A model generated the notes under the pieces. That model was not told where the DNA came from, did not search any database, and saw nothing but the letters and a program-made list of their open reading frames with translations. 64,000 nt of DNA from contig DIYL01000047.1 in NCBI GenBank assembly GCA_002428985.1, positions 248,001-312,000 of the forward strand, given 5' to 3'. The first letter of the stretch is position 1; the number at the start of each line of letters is the position of its first letter. The position numbers and the translations under genes were made by a program. Shown one piece after another: positions 41,293 to 51,258 of this stretch. Source of the DNA: Anaerolineales bacterium UBA6055. GTDB taxonomy: Bacteria > Chloroflexota > Anaerolineae > Aggregatilineales > Phototrophicaceae.

Positions 41293-43698
41293 ATGACAGA
41301 TGACAATAATCCTATGATTGAAGAACTGACACCAAGAGAGTTTGATGTCTTAAAGTTACTGGTGGAAGCTCATAGCAACCGAGAAATAAGTGAAAAGCTC
41401 AATGTCAGTGTGGAGACTATACGCACCCACACCAAGCGAATCTACTCTAAGCTCAATGTCTCAGGAAGACAAGAAGCCAGCTTCCGTGCTATTCAATTGG
41501 GCTTAGTCAACGATCCAATCTACGTGACGACGCCAACCGCGACCAATCTTCATGCAAGGTATGACACCTTCATTGGACGCAAACGTGAATTGTCAGACCT
41601 ATCAGAGTTATTTACAAACGGAGATCGTTTTATCAGTATTGTTGGTGTCGGTGGCATGGGCAAGACGCGCCTCGCCATTGAGTTTGCCCAACAAGCCTAT
41701 ACGAGATACCCGCATGGCATCTATATCGTTGAACTAGAATCAATAACAGATGCCGACGGTATAATTCTACAAATTGCGGATAGCATCTCGTTACAATTAG
41801 TGGGTAAAGAGTCGGCTTCACAACAGATCCTTACATACCTGCAGAACAAAGAGATACTACTCATCATTGATAATTGTGAGCACCTACTAGAGGATCTTAC
41901 ATTTCTGAGGGACATGCTCCAATCATCATCCCACCTCCATATCTTGGCAACATCTCGGGAACGCCTGAATCTGCGACAAGAAACCGTATACGCCCTTGGT
42001 GGATTATCAATCCCAACTGAAAATATCACTGTGCAAGATGACCAAACCGATGCAGTTCAACTCTTATTAGACTTTGCTCATCGTGTCCAATCCCAGTGGC
42101 AAATTACAGATGATAACCGTGATGCAGTCTATGAATTATGTCATCTAACACAAGGTATGCCACTTGCCATTATGTTGGCGGCTAGTTGGATCGATGTTTA
42201 CTCGCTCAGTCGTATCGTTACAGAGATTAAGCGAAACATAGACTTTCTGGCTGGTGATTTTCGGGATATGCTCGACCGTCATCGGAGTATGCGCGCAGTC
42301 TTCGATTGGACATGGCAATTGTTGACTGATGCTGAACGAGATGTCTTGAAAAAATTTTCGGTGTTTTTTAACGGTGGTTTGTTAGATGCTGTCGAAACAA
42401 TTACCAATGCAAACCCACGTATTTTAAAGTCACTAGTCAGCAAAGCACTGATACAACGTGATGTAACTGGACGGTATCGGGTGCACCCACTACATCGCCA
42501 ATATTTTGTGAGCAAATTACAAGCTAACACACAATCAGAAATAGCCATCAAGACGATTCATGCAACATACTTTATCAATTTGTCGGTAGATATGATGACA
42601 AATAAAATTTATGGCGATTCGATACAAATTGAGATGGGTAATTTATTAGCAGCATGGTATTGGGCAGTTGATACCAAACAGATCGACTTGCTATGGCGTG
42701 GATTCAATAATTACGGCATGATTGCATATCAGCTTGGCGCATTACGCGATATGCTGCCACTGTACCAATACGCTATACAACGATTGGACCATGCCGAAAA
42801 TTCTGAATTGATAGCCTGTCTGTATTATATACAAGCATCGTTCCTCATATATTTTAAACAGGATGACCTTGCGGATCATGCGATTAAACGCGGCAAAACG
42901 TTACTAAACAATATCAATTACGATGATGTTCGCATAGAAGTGATCTTTGCACTATATCATCTGGCCCTTGCCCAGCGGTATTTTAATAAGGAGCTTGCAC
43001 TCGACCTCGTGGAACAAGTTATTATACATCTTGAAAATCGTAATCTGATAACAGATGATGTGGCACAAACAATGTTAGCCTATGCCTATTCACAAATCCC
43101 AACGATCCATCTTGTCTACTTTAATGAGTCTAACCCGATGCTCGAACGATATGCTCTGAGTGCCTTAAAGATTGCGAATACTATCAAACATCGCTTCATG
43201 ATTGCTTATAGCACGCAATATCTGGGCGAACTTGCTACACGTCGTCATGATTTTGAAACAGCGATGAATCATATTCGTACATCATATGATGCTTATCAGG
43301 GATTATCACAGAGCTTTGATTATATCTTCTTGTTAACGCAAGCCGGTAGCATTGCTAAACAGTTGGGGTATGAGGATGAAGCCCTTAAATATTGGTACAG
43401 AGCCCTATTGTTATTTCGTAACTATCGCTTTTTACATGGCATTTATGTGTTGATTTTAGATATTGTAGAATGGAAAATTCAACAGGGTGATTGGCTAGAT
43501 GCCACACTATTGCTTGGATTTTGTGGTGAGAACGCTGTTCGTATGCAAGAACGTGAAAGAGTAAAGGAAATCAAAGTAGATATGAGCACGCGATTAGATG
43601 AGGCGACTTATACAAAAACAATCGCTCATGGCAGAAGCCTCAGCTATGATGAAATTGTCACGCAGCTAATCGGCTGGTTAAATGTTAAGTCGGATTGA
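41293..43698 (+). CDS. STAND ATPase regulator with N-terminal LuxR-type HTH (copy 2)
   Basis: 801 residues, paralogue of the gene at 38594. The N-terminal 400 residues are nearly identical (ELTPREFDVLKLLVEAHSNR; GVGGMGKTRLAIEFAQQAY; LLIIDNCEHLLEDLTF). The TPR-like C-terminal sensor half is strongly diverged, which suggests different ligands on a common DNA-binding and ATPase core. Its last 14 bases overlap the end of convergent recN. It probably has its own promoter, in contrast to copy 1, which is coupled to the BTAD gene. Confidence 0.9.
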   Translation: MTDDNNPMIEELTPREFDVLKLLVEAHSNREISEKLNVSVETIRTHTKRIYSKLNVSGRQEASFRAIQLGLVNDPIYVTTPTATNLHARYDTFIGRKRELSDLSELFTNGDRFISIVGVGGMGKTRLAIEFAQQAYTRYPHGIYIVELESITDADGIILQIADSISLQLVGKESASQQILTYLQNKEILLIIDNCEHLLEDLTFLRDMLQSSSHLHILATSRERLNLRQETVYALGGLSIPTENITVQDDQTDAVQLLLDFAHRVQSQWQITDDNRDAVYELCHLTQGMPLAIMLAASWIDVYSLSRIVTEIKRNIDFLAGDFRDMLDRHRSMRAVFDWTWQLLTDAERDVLKKFSVFFNGGLLDAVETITNANPRILKSLVSKALIQRDVTGRYRVHPLHRQYFVSKLQANTQSEIAIKTIHATYFINLSVDMMTNKIYGDSIQIEMGNLLAAWYWAVDTKQIDLLWRGFNNYGMIAYQLGALRDMLPLYQYAIQRLDHAENSELIACLYYIQASFLIYFKQDDLADHAIKRGKTLLNNINYDDVRIEVIFALYHLALAQRYFNKELALDLVEQVIIHLENRNLITDDVAQTMLAYAYSQIPTIHLVYFNESNPMLERYALSALKIANTIKHRFMIAYSTQYLGELATRRHDFETAMNHIRTSYDAYQGLSQSFDYIFLLTQAGSIAKQLGYEDEALKYWYRALLLFRNYRFLHGIYVLILDIVEWKIQQGDWLDATLLLGFCGENAVRMQERERVKEIKVDMSTRLDEATYTKTIAHGRSLSYDEIVTQLIGWLNVKSD

Positions 43699-45436
43699 GC
43701 TCCATCTTACGAACGCGCGCCTCTTCCAAAATGCCTAACGCCGATTGTCGCCCAGATTCACCGGATGTGCCTAACATTTCTGCAATTTCGTGAATACGTT
43801 GTTGCTCGTCATCAAGCACGCTGACCATAGTTGCCGCGTGTGCTTTGGTGACATCTTTGCGCACATGAAAATGCTTGTCACCATAACTGGCTAACTGTGG
43901 TAAATGAGTGACACATAGCACTTGATGCTTGCCCGATAGCGACCATAATTTCTCACCAACGACTGCACCAATTCGTCCACCGATACCCTGATCAACTTCA
44001 TCAAATATCAAAATCGGGGTTTGGTCGGCGGCAGTCAACACGCGTTTGAGTGCCAACATAATGCGGGCAGCTTCACCACCAGAGGCGACTTTTACTAATG
44101 GGCGCAAGGGTTCACCGGGGTTTGCACTCATCATAAACTCGACATCATCAATCCCTTTAGCATCGAATTTATAGCGTTTTTTACCGATGATACACCCCTG
44201 TGGATGTTCTGCTTGGGCTAGCAATACTTCAAATTGAGTGCGTTCCATACGTAAATCTTGCAATTCGGCAACAACTGCTTTGCCTAATTCTTTACCGGCT
44301 TTGACCCGTGCATCACTCAACCGTTTGCTAATTTCGCCGATATGACGGAGCAATGTGGTCTCGTGTTTTATCAATTGCTCGAGGCGTTCTTCGCTGTGGT
44401 CGATGTTATCCAGCTCTTGTTGGGCATGTTCCCCATAAGCGTTAATTTCTTCAATCGTATCGCAGGAATAACGGCGTTTGAGTGTTTTGATGAGTTCAAG
44501 TCGTTCTTCGAGTTCATCAAGTCGTTCTGGGTCATACTCTACTTCATCAACATATCCCGCCATAGTGATACCAAGCTCTTGGGCTTGCTGGGCGAGGCTT
44601 TCTGCCATCTCATAATCTTCTTGCATATCGGGATCGATCTTTGCGAGTTTTGACATCGCGACAGCAACCTGCATCAGACCATCAATAATTGGCACAGGGT
44701 CATCATTGTCATCGCCGTTCAACAAAATGGATGTTTGTAATGCTAGTGTCGCCAACTGCTCACTATTCGCGAGGCGGTTACGCTCTGCATTAAGGTCGGC
44801 TTCTTCATCTGGTTCGAGGGCGGCAGCATGAATTTCTTGCACTTCATGACGCAACAAATCAGCACGGCGTTTGAGGGCATCTTCATCATCTTGCAGGCGT
44901 TTCATCTCGCCACGAACTTTGCCAAGTTCATCCACGAGATTTTCCAGACTATCGCGGACTTCAAATAGATCAGCATAGCGGTCAAGCAAATCAATATGAT
45001 AACGCGGATGGAATAAGGATAGATGTGCGCTTTGTCCATGAATATCAAATAGAATACCGCCGACTTCCGTGAGAATATCGGTCTTTACCGCAACACCATT
45101 AATGCGCGCTGTCGACCGTCCCTTCGCACGGACTTCACGGATTATCGTCACATAATCAGGGTCATCAGGATCGACTAACTGTTCTCGTTCGAGAATTTCC
45201 ATCACGAGATCACGATTTATAGGATCAATCGACACCACGCCTTCGATGATGGCACGCTCAGCACCTGACCGCACAAACGATGGGTCAGCTTTATTGCCCA
45301 ACAACAGCTCGACGGCATCAATCAATATCGATTTACCCGCCCCTGTTTCCCCAGTGATGACGTTAAATCCATTGGTGAAGGTCAACTCGACCTGATCTAT
45401 GACTGCAAAATTTTGAACACGCAATTCTTCTAACAT
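43685..45436 (-). CDS. recN: DNA repair protein RecN
   Basis: 583 residues, ATG 45436. SMC-like ATPase: Walker A in VITGETGAGKSILIDAVELL, a long coiled-coil arm (for example RLQDDEDALKRRADLLRHEV and HEVQEIHAAALEPDEEADLN), then the ABC signature VKVASGGEAARIMLALKRVL, Walker B ILIFDEVDQGIGG and HLPQLASYGD. RecN tethers broken DNA ends during recombinational repair. The length is normal. Its neighbour nadK on the same strand (via one gene) is a common arrangement in bacteria. The 3' end overlaps the convergent STAND gene by 14 bases. Confidence 0.96.
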   Translation of the reverse strand: MLEELRVQNFAVIDQVELTFTNGFNVITGETGAGKSILIDAVELLLGNKADPSFVRSGAERAIIEGVVSIDPINRDLVMEILEREQLVDPDDPDYVTIIREVRAKGRSTARINGVAVKTDILTEVGGILFDIHGQSAHLSLFHPRYHIDLLDRYADLFEVRDSLENLVDELGKVRGEMKRLQDDEDALKRRADLLRHEVQEIHAAALEPDEEADLNAERNRLANSEQLATLALQTSILLNGDDNDDPVPIIDGLMQVAVAMSKLAKIDPDMQEDYEMAESLAQQAQELGITMAGYVDEVEYDPERLDELEERLELIKTLKRRYSCDTIEEINAYGEHAQQELDNIDHSEERLEQLIKHETTLLRHIGEISKRLSDARVKAGKELGKAVVAELQDLRMERTQFEVLLAQAEHPQGCIIGKKRYKFDAKGIDDVEFMMSANPGEPLRPLVKVASGGEAARIMLALKRVLTAADQTPILIFDEVDQGIGGRIGAVVGEKLWSLSGKHQVLCVTHLPQLASYGDKHFHVRKDVTKAHAATMVSVLDDEQQRIHEIAEMLGTSGESGRQSALGILEEARVRKMELNPT

Positions 45437-45542
45437 TGTCGATTTAAGCCTATGTTTCCGCTAATAACCTGTCGATACCTTTTTATTCATCTATCTATCC
45501 CCTTCCTAAATTCTCCCCAATGCATTGAGAAGGTACTTGAGT

Positions 45543-45585
45543 CCCCCTCCTTGAAGTTTCGGGGAGGGGTATAGGGGGTGAGGTT
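45543..45585. repeat. REP-like palindromic element
   Basis: CCCCTCC (45544-45550) and GGAGGGG (45563-45569) arms around TTGAAGTTTCGG, then the tail TATAGGGGGTGAGG. A related element with the same kind of tail lies at 53622. Such purine/pyrimidine palindromes ending in GGGGTGAGG are common between genes in many bacteria. Confidence 0.6.
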
Positions 45586-45635
45586 GACTACCTATGAAAC
45601 GAACAGTTGGTTCAATTGTGTTATGGATTCACTAA

Positions 45636-46145
45636 CTATATAGCCACCTTCATGCTGGCATATGCTGAGGATGACGCAAGCCCCAGATAAATTAACATCC
45701 CGAGACCTAATCCCGTCAGCAAAAATGCAATCGTTAAGCCACCAAGGAAGACACCACCCGCACACACATAGGAAGTTTGTCGTCCGCGACGGCGACCTGT
45801 CAAACTTAAGGCGACTTGTCCAATGCCTGCCCCAATTGTTGGCGCAACAATCAACGCCAGTATGAAAAATCCACCAAACAAACCGATTATAAATGCGCCT
45901 AGTGCACCGCCAATAAATGCGACTGATGCAACAATGGCATAATCGGTATTTGTTCCGGCGAAGAATTTATTCTCATGTCCACGGACACATTCTTTACAAG
46001 TGTACCCGACTGATGTGTGTACTGCACAATCGACACACATATAACGATCACAGCGATTGCACCGTAATTCTGTATCGCGATCGGGATGCACCTCGCAATA
46101 ATTCATGGGTTCTCCGGATAGTCCGTTGTTCATTGTTTCTGTCAT
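45636..46145 (-). CDS. B-box zinc-finger membrane protein
   Basis: 169 residues. The N-terminal 50 residues form a B-box-type zinc finger: CEVHPDRDTELRCNRCDRYM, then CVDCAVHTSVGYTCKECVRG, with Cys/His ligands in the C-x2-H...C-x2-C...C-x2-C...C-x2-C pattern. Four hydrophobic helices follow (IVASVAFIGGALGAFIIGLF; LALIVAPTIGAGIG), split by a basic loop (TGRRRGRQTSYV). The finger should lie in the cytoplasm and bind a protein partner. Conserved next to recN/nadK here; role unknown. Confidence 0.8.
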   Translation of the reverse strand: MTETMNNGLSGEPMNYCEVHPDRDTELRCNRCDRYMCVDCAVHTSVGYTCKECVRGHENKFFAGTNTDYAIVASVAFIGGALGAFIIGLFGGFFILALIVAPTIGAGIGQVALSLTGRRRGRQTSYVCAGGVFLGGLTIAFLLTGLGLGMLIYLGLASSSAYASMKVAI

Positions 46146-46317
46146 GTTTGATGTTTCTCGTTTTACCTTATCAGATACCTTCAGCTTAAACGAAAATCAT
46201 TGTCAGTGTGTAATGCAAACATAATAAATATATAAAAGCGTCTTTCCTATATTTTAGAGTGTCTAGTCAGTTATCGCCATTTTTTGAAATTTGAACAAAC
46301 GACTCGCCAATCTAGAT

Positions 46318-47199
46318 CTAAAATGTTTTACGACGTGGACCATGACGGTTGACACGCGGTTCCATACGATCCAATAATGACCGATAAAAATAATTCGGAT
46401 CGCGCATCCTGACGAACTGGCTGACCGGCTCGGCTGACCGAATACAAATGTGTTGGTTATCTTGTACTTCTGCCACGACGTTTCCATCGACTGTCAACAC
46501 AATCTGATGGCGATTTTCTTCGGTTGGTTCAACATCAACAACTGCACCTTCAGATAGCACCAACGGACGATCCATACTCAGATGAGGTGCAACTGGAACC
46601 ATCAAAATATTACGTAGCTCCGGCGGTAAAATTGGCCCCCCTGTTGCTAGGGCATATGCAGTCGAACCAGTTGGTGTCGCAATAATTAGGGCATCTGAGT
46701 TATAGGTCGTCGTCCAATGCTTGTCGATGAACGTATTGATCTGAATCATGCGTCCAAACACATTCCCACTAATGACAACATCATTGAGTGCGCTGTGGCT
46801 GGAGATAATATCTTGTTTGTCGTTAATGAGTGTTGCAGTCAACATCATTCGACGTTCAATCCAATAATTACCCGCCAGTAGATTTTCTAGGGTTGTATCC
46901 CAATCTTCGGGTTGATCGACCTCGGTTAAAAATCCTAACCATCCCATATTGATGCCAAGGACAGGTACACCTTGCTCACCACAGACGCGTCCAGCGCGTA
47001 ACATTGCGCCATCACCGCCGATGGCAACCACCATATCAGCTTTGGCGACAGACGATTGAACTAAATCATCATTCCAATCGGTGTATATCCAGTGTTCAAT
47101 CTGCCGCTTGGCTAATGTTTCTGCGATGCGATGGGCAACTGGATAGGTGTCAGGACGGGTTGGATGTGCGAGAATGCCAATGTGCGTGATACTGGTCAA
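46318..47199 (-). CDS. nadK: NAD kinase
   Basis: 293 residues, ATG 47199. It makes NADP from NAD and ATP. Family motifs: VVAIGGDGAMLRAGRVCG (GGDG at 61-64), GINMGWLGFLTEV, the NE/D motif in SHSALNDVVISG, and TPTGSTAYALATGGPILPPE. The C-terminal sheet with DGN (VLTVDGNVVAEV) is normal. The length is standard. On the same strand as recN, with one zinc-finger gene between; a shared promoter region upstream of 47199 is likely. Confidence 0.96.
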   Translation of the reverse strand: MTSITHIGILAHPTRPDTYPVAHRIAETLAKRQIEHWIYTDWNDDLVQSSVAKADMVVAIGGDGAMLRAGRVCGEQGVPVLGINMGWLGFLTEVDQPEDWDTTLENLLAGNYWIERRMMLTATLINDKQDIISSHSALNDVVISGNVFGRMIQINTFIDKHWTTTYNSDALIIATPTGSTAYALATGGPILPPELRNILMVPVAPHLSMDRPLVLSEGAVVDVEPTEENRHQIVLTVDGNVVAEVQDNQHICIRSAEPVSQFVRMRDPNYFYRSLLDRMEPRVNRHGPRRKTF

Positions 47200-47478
47200 G
47201 TCGTTTTCCCCTAAATTGGATTACTACGCACTTCATTATGTCCGAAAACGATAAACAATCCCATATATAACCCACAGAACTTTGACCAACTTATCATTTT
47301 ATTATATTTTAGACCATTTGTTCGTTGTGCGATATAGTAAATTTGACGATCTAACCAAACAGTTTAATTCATAGTCGAATATGTTATTGATTTTCTGATT
47401 ATACAATTCGTACCACAACGGTTACAATAACCTTATCAAACATCATACGTCTGCTATCAGCCAACACAAGGAAACGCA

Positions 47479-49065
47479 ATGAGCGATAAACCAAAACGCA
47501 AGCGACGCAGTGCAACTGATTATTGGGTATTATTTGCAACAATTAGTGCATCGAGTATGGCATTTATCGGTGGGTCGGCACTCAATGTAGCATTACCTGC
47601 GATACAGCGCGACCTCGGTGCAACGGGTGCCGATTTACTCTGGATTGTCAATTCATATGCGCTCCTGTTAGCGGCATTAATCCTTGTGGGGGGCTCGCTC
47701 GGTGATCATTACGGACGCAAACGCATCTATGGGATGGGTATTATCGTCTTTATGGTCACATCATTTATATGTGGGATTGCGCCATCAACAGAAATTTTGA
47801 TTCTAGCAAGAGTCGCACAGGGTATTGGTGGGGCGATGATGATCCCCGGTAGTTTGGCGATAGTTTCGGCTTATTTTGATGATAGTAATCGCGGATGGGC
47901 AATTGGCTTATGGTCGGCATTTACAATGATGACCTCGGTTGCTGGACCAATTCTCGGTGGGTGGCTTGCTGAAAATGACTTATGGCGATTTGTCTTTTTT
48001 ATCAATATCCCACTCGGGATTGTTTCGCTCCTCGCATTAGTCCGATTTGTACCGGAAAGCTACGACGAAGAAGCATCGGATCAATTGGACATCCTCGGGG
48101 CAGTGCTTGCGACCTTAGGGTTAGCGGGGTTTACATTCGGCTTTATCGAAGGACCACAACGCGGATTTGAAAATCCGATTGTATTGGGGTCGATTATTGG
48201 CGGTATTTTGGCTCTGGTCGTGTTTGTCTGGCATGAAAACCGTAGCGATCATCCGATGATGCCTTTAAGCTTATTCTCTTCGCGGACATTTAGCGGGGCA
48301 AATATTTTGACGCTTCTACTCTATGGGGCATTAGGTGGCGCATTATTCTTCTTACCCTTGAATTTGATACAGGTACAAGGTTATGCCGAATCTGTTGCAG
48401 GTTTCGCGACCTTACCCATGACGATATTTATGGTCGGATTATCATTCTTCATGGGCGATATTGTTGATCGCTACGGACCGCGCCTACCACTGATTATTGG
48501 ACCGCTCATCGTAACAGTTGCTTTTGTGCTATTCGGGTTGGTCGGCATCACAGATGGACAAGATGCATATTGGATGACTTTCTTCCTCCCTATTTCATTG
48601 TTTGGTATCGGGATGGGTATCACCGTTGCCCCGCTAACCACATCAGTGATGGGATCTGTCCCACAACATAATGCGGGGATTGCATCCGGCATCAATAACG
48701 CCATGTCACGGTCATCACAGGTGTTAGCGGTTGCGATTATGGGGGGGATCGCCCTCTTGGTATTTGGTCAATCGCTGATGGAAAATCCGATTGTTACGGA
48801 GTTGCCCCAAGACGCGCAAACTCAACTCTCTGAAGATTCATCTAACCTTGCGGGAACACCTGTACCCGACACCTTAGATGAATCAACCCAACAAGATGTC
48901 AGTCAGGTTATCCGCGAGGTGTTCGCGCATACCTTTAGCATTATTATGTTTATCGCGGCAGGGATGTGTTTGGCGAGTGCCATCTTTGCTGGCTTATTGG
49001 TAGAAAATGTTATTAAACCAAAAAATGATGACACCCCTGAGTTGTCTGAAGCTGAAGCTACTTAA
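47479..49065 (+). CDS. MFS drug-efflux transporter, 14-helix DHA2 type
   Basis: 528 residues, ATG 47479 behind AAGGAAA. About 14 membrane helices. Motif A is LGDHYGRKRIYGMG, motif C is in SVAGPILGGWLAENDLW, and the start LNVALPAIQRDLGAT is typical for DHA2 drug:proton antiporters (EmrB/QacA-like). A conserved Arg in helix 4 (ILARVAQGIGGAMM) supports proton coupling. The long C-terminal loop between helices 13 and 14 is acidic. No neighbouring regulator or membrane-fusion protein. Confidence 0.93.
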   Translation: MSDKPKRKRRSATDYWVLFATISASSMAFIGGSALNVALPAIQRDLGATGADLLWIVNSYALLLAALILVGGSLGDHYGRKRIYGMGIIVFMVTSFICGIAPSTEILILARVAQGIGGAMMIPGSLAIVSAYFDDSNRGWAIGLWSAFTMMTSVAGPILGGWLAENDLWRFVFFINIPLGIVSLLALVRFVPESYDEEASDQLDILGAVLATLGLAGFTFGFIEGPQRGFENPIVLGSIIGGILALVVFVWHENRSDHPMMPLSLFSSRTFSGANILTLLLYGALGGALFFLPLNLIQVQGYAESVAGFATLPMTIFMVGLSFFMGDIVDRYGPRLPLIIGPLIVTVAFVLFGLVGITDGQDAYWMTFFLPISLFGIGMGITVAPLTTSVMGSVPQHNAGIASGINNAMSRSSQVLAVAIMGGIALLVFGQSLMENPIVTELPQDAQTQLSEDSSNLAGTPVPDTLDESTQQDVSQVIREVFAHTFSIIMFIAAGMCLASAIFAGLLVENVIKPKNDDTPELSEAEAT

Positions 49066-49571
49066 CCTGTCAGTTGAAATTGGTCTTGTGACATCGCCTC
49101 GATTGATTTGACATGTAGACTAAAATCACCGATTTGATGACTCACAATTAGTCCGACGACACTAATTTTTTCGCGATTCAATGATGGGGCGCATGATAAT
49201 TCTGTGCCCATCACCATTGGCATGAAATTGTCAAAAGGTATATCAATTGTCTGCCATGTACACGATTGTGTCTGGAATGATGCTTGATACCGGAGTTGCA
49301 TCGGACCATCATCACGCAAAATACAACCGTATTCTTTACCGTCACCGTGTATATTTAATCTTAGTCCATTGTATTGACTCAAGTCGAGATACATATCTGG
49401 CGAATGAATCGATGCAAAACCACCGTTGTTTGCCAGCGAGATTCTTCCTTTAAAATGTGCGCCATTTGGGCAAAAGTCCATGTCACTCGATGAGCGTCCG
49501 CCCATAACCCAGTCATCAAGAGATCGCCACCTCTGCTGATGATTAGGGTGAGTAAAATTGTATATAATCAT
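49062..49571 (-). CDS. CIA30/NDUFAF1-like domain protein
   Basis: 169 residues. Pattern of the CIA30 family: WRSLDDWVMGGRSSSDMDF, then FKGRISLANNGGFASIHS and GLRLNIHGDGKEYGCILRDD, with WQTIDIPFDNFMP near the end. The fold is a carbohydrate-binding-like beta sandwich. In mitochondria CIA30 assists complex I assembly; bacterial relatives are of unknown role. Four bases of overlap with the convergent MFS gene. Confidence 0.9.
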   Translation of the reverse strand: MIIYNFTHPNHQQRWRSLDDWVMGGRSSSDMDFCPNGAHFKGRISLANNGGFASIHSPDMYLDLSQYNGLRLNIHGDGKEYGCILRDDGPMQLRYQASFQTQSCTWQTIDIPFDNFMPMVMGTELSCAPSLNREKISVVGLIVSHQIGDFSLHVKSIEAMSQDQFQLTG

Positions 49572-49683
49572 GTCCCTAGTCCTATGTATGTTATTGCGTC
49601 ATACTGAAGCTTATTGAATCGCAATAAGATGTGAAGATGCTTAAAATGACCTTTATGTATCTTAATAAATTAATGGGCACGAC

Positions 49684-51192
49684 TTAAGAATTGCGACGCA
49701 ATCGTTGCACAATCTCTGCAATAAATCCGCCGATCAAGATCGTGAACAATGGGGATAGCATCGCATAATATCGGGGTTCCATTCGGGCGGCTGATGCAAT
49801 CAATACCAATCCAACAACAAGTAAAATCGCAACTGTTACCGTAAACCAGTCACGCTTCCACAACGCCCAAATGACCGCCAACGGGGTAAGCAATTTGAGT
49901 AGGTTAATTGGTGTGAACAAGAGGGTATAAATTTCGACACCCGGTCGCCATACCAGATGCCCATCGTACATATCACTCTGTGCCTCATAAAATCCGAATT
50001 GTCCTTCGCCTTGCCATTCAATCGCATCGGCTCGATCAACATACATGTGATGAAAACTGGTTTCGGTCGGATGTTGAATCATCATATAAAATATAGACTT
50101 TAGAACCTCAAAAGCGAGCTTTGCAGGGTCAAGTGCAATCGCCTCGAAGTAAATGTCATACAGTAGTGCGTCTGCTTCACATGGACCGAGATACCAATAT
50201 AATTCTGCTGGAAAAACAACGGTAATGATTTCTTGTGGTTCGCCGAAAGCTTGTGCGAGGAAGGCTTCACGCTCTTCGGGTGTGACCCATGAGGTTGGAT
50301 TTTGCCACAGTGGATAGGTATATTCATAGAAATCGGTGACGCGATCCGCTTCTAATGTCAGTAAGTTTGCATAGTTAGCTGAAGCAGGACCATTCGATGC
50401 GCGCATGGGGATCTCTTTTTCAAGCAATCCAGTCGCAAGATTGTTGCCAGTGATGCAACTGAGTGTGGTTGTGCCCGTTGATGGGATATGGACACCTAAA
50501 ATATAACCACCGAGAATCCCGACACTAATCACACCCACCATCACAAAAAGTCCAAATCGTTGGCGCAGAGGAATATGCGTCCATAGAAAAAAGCTCGCGC
50601 CATATAGTGCCACCAATGGCGCATAATTGAAGCGGGCAAATGTCATAATACCCAGCCCGATGCTGGCAATCCCAACTAGTACAAACCGTCGGCGGGTGGG
50701 ACTATCCCATGCCAATTGTGCCATCCACAACGCCCACACTGTCACGGTCGCAATCAACCAGCCTGGTAATTGGAAGTGCATCCACTGCAAACCGAAGGGA
50801 TCAATCAGCACAATCAACCCAGTAATGAGTCCGGCTGTCGCAGTGAAGCGTCGGCGCATGATGTCGTAGACCATAAATGGGATGGTGCTATATGCAATGA
50901 GGTGAACCAATAATAACAGTCGTGGTGCGAGGCTTGCACCGAATAGATCTGTGACTGCTTTAAATGGTGCGAGTACCAATGCATAACCGGGGTTGTAGCG
51001 CACATTACCGACCATAAAATTCCCCGACACAAACTCATTCATCAGGTAGACTTGTCCCGCCTGATTATCATTGTTGACGCTGTTGCCCAATGGATAACTC
51101 ACATATAGGACACCTTGCACGATGATAGTTGCTATCAATAAGATGAGCAGGTAGCGTCGGTTGAGGTTGGGTATTGTCGGGTTTTCGGTCAT
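49684..51192 (-). CDS. Polytopic membrane protein, GT-C/ArnT-like
   Basis: 502 residues from ATG 51192 (a GTG four codons upstream is an alternative). About ten membrane helices. The first extracytoplasmic loop has SYPLGNSVNNDNQAGQVYLM and MVGNVRYNPGYALVLAPF, which fits the pattern of PMT/ArnT-like transferases. A large soluble segment at about 235-390 contains CITGNNLATGLLEKEIP and the CEADALLYDIYF region. Such enzymes transfer sugars from a lipid carrier at the outer face; here neither donor nor acceptor is known. Confidence 0.75.
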   Translation of the reverse strand: MTENPTIPNLNRRYLLILLIATIIVQGVLYVSYPLGNSVNNDNQAGQVYLMNEFVSGNFMVGNVRYNPGYALVLAPFKAVTDLFGASLAPRLLLLVHLIAYSTIPFMVYDIMRRRFTATAGLITGLIVLIDPFGLQWMHFQLPGWLIATVTVWALWMAQLAWDSPTRRRFVLVGIASIGLGIMTFARFNYAPLVALYGASFFLWTHIPLRQRFGLFVMVGVISVGILGGYILGVHIPSTGTTTLSCITGNNLATGLLEKEIPMRASNGPASANYANLLTLEADRVTDFYEYTYPLWQNPTSWVTPEEREAFLAQAFGEPQEIITVVFPAELYWYLGPCEADALLYDIYFEAIALDPAKLAFEVLKSIFYMMIQHPTETSFHHMYVDRADAIEWQGEGQFGFYEAQSDMYDGHLVWRPGVEIYTLLFTPINLLKLLTPLAVIWALWKRDWFTVTVAILLVVGLVLIASAARMEPRYYAMLSPLFTILIGGFIAEIVQRLRRNS

Positions 51193-51258
51193 GGCATATA
51201 TCACGATTCATCGGTATCGACGTGACAGTGTACGCAAAACATCTAGGGTTGTACAGGA

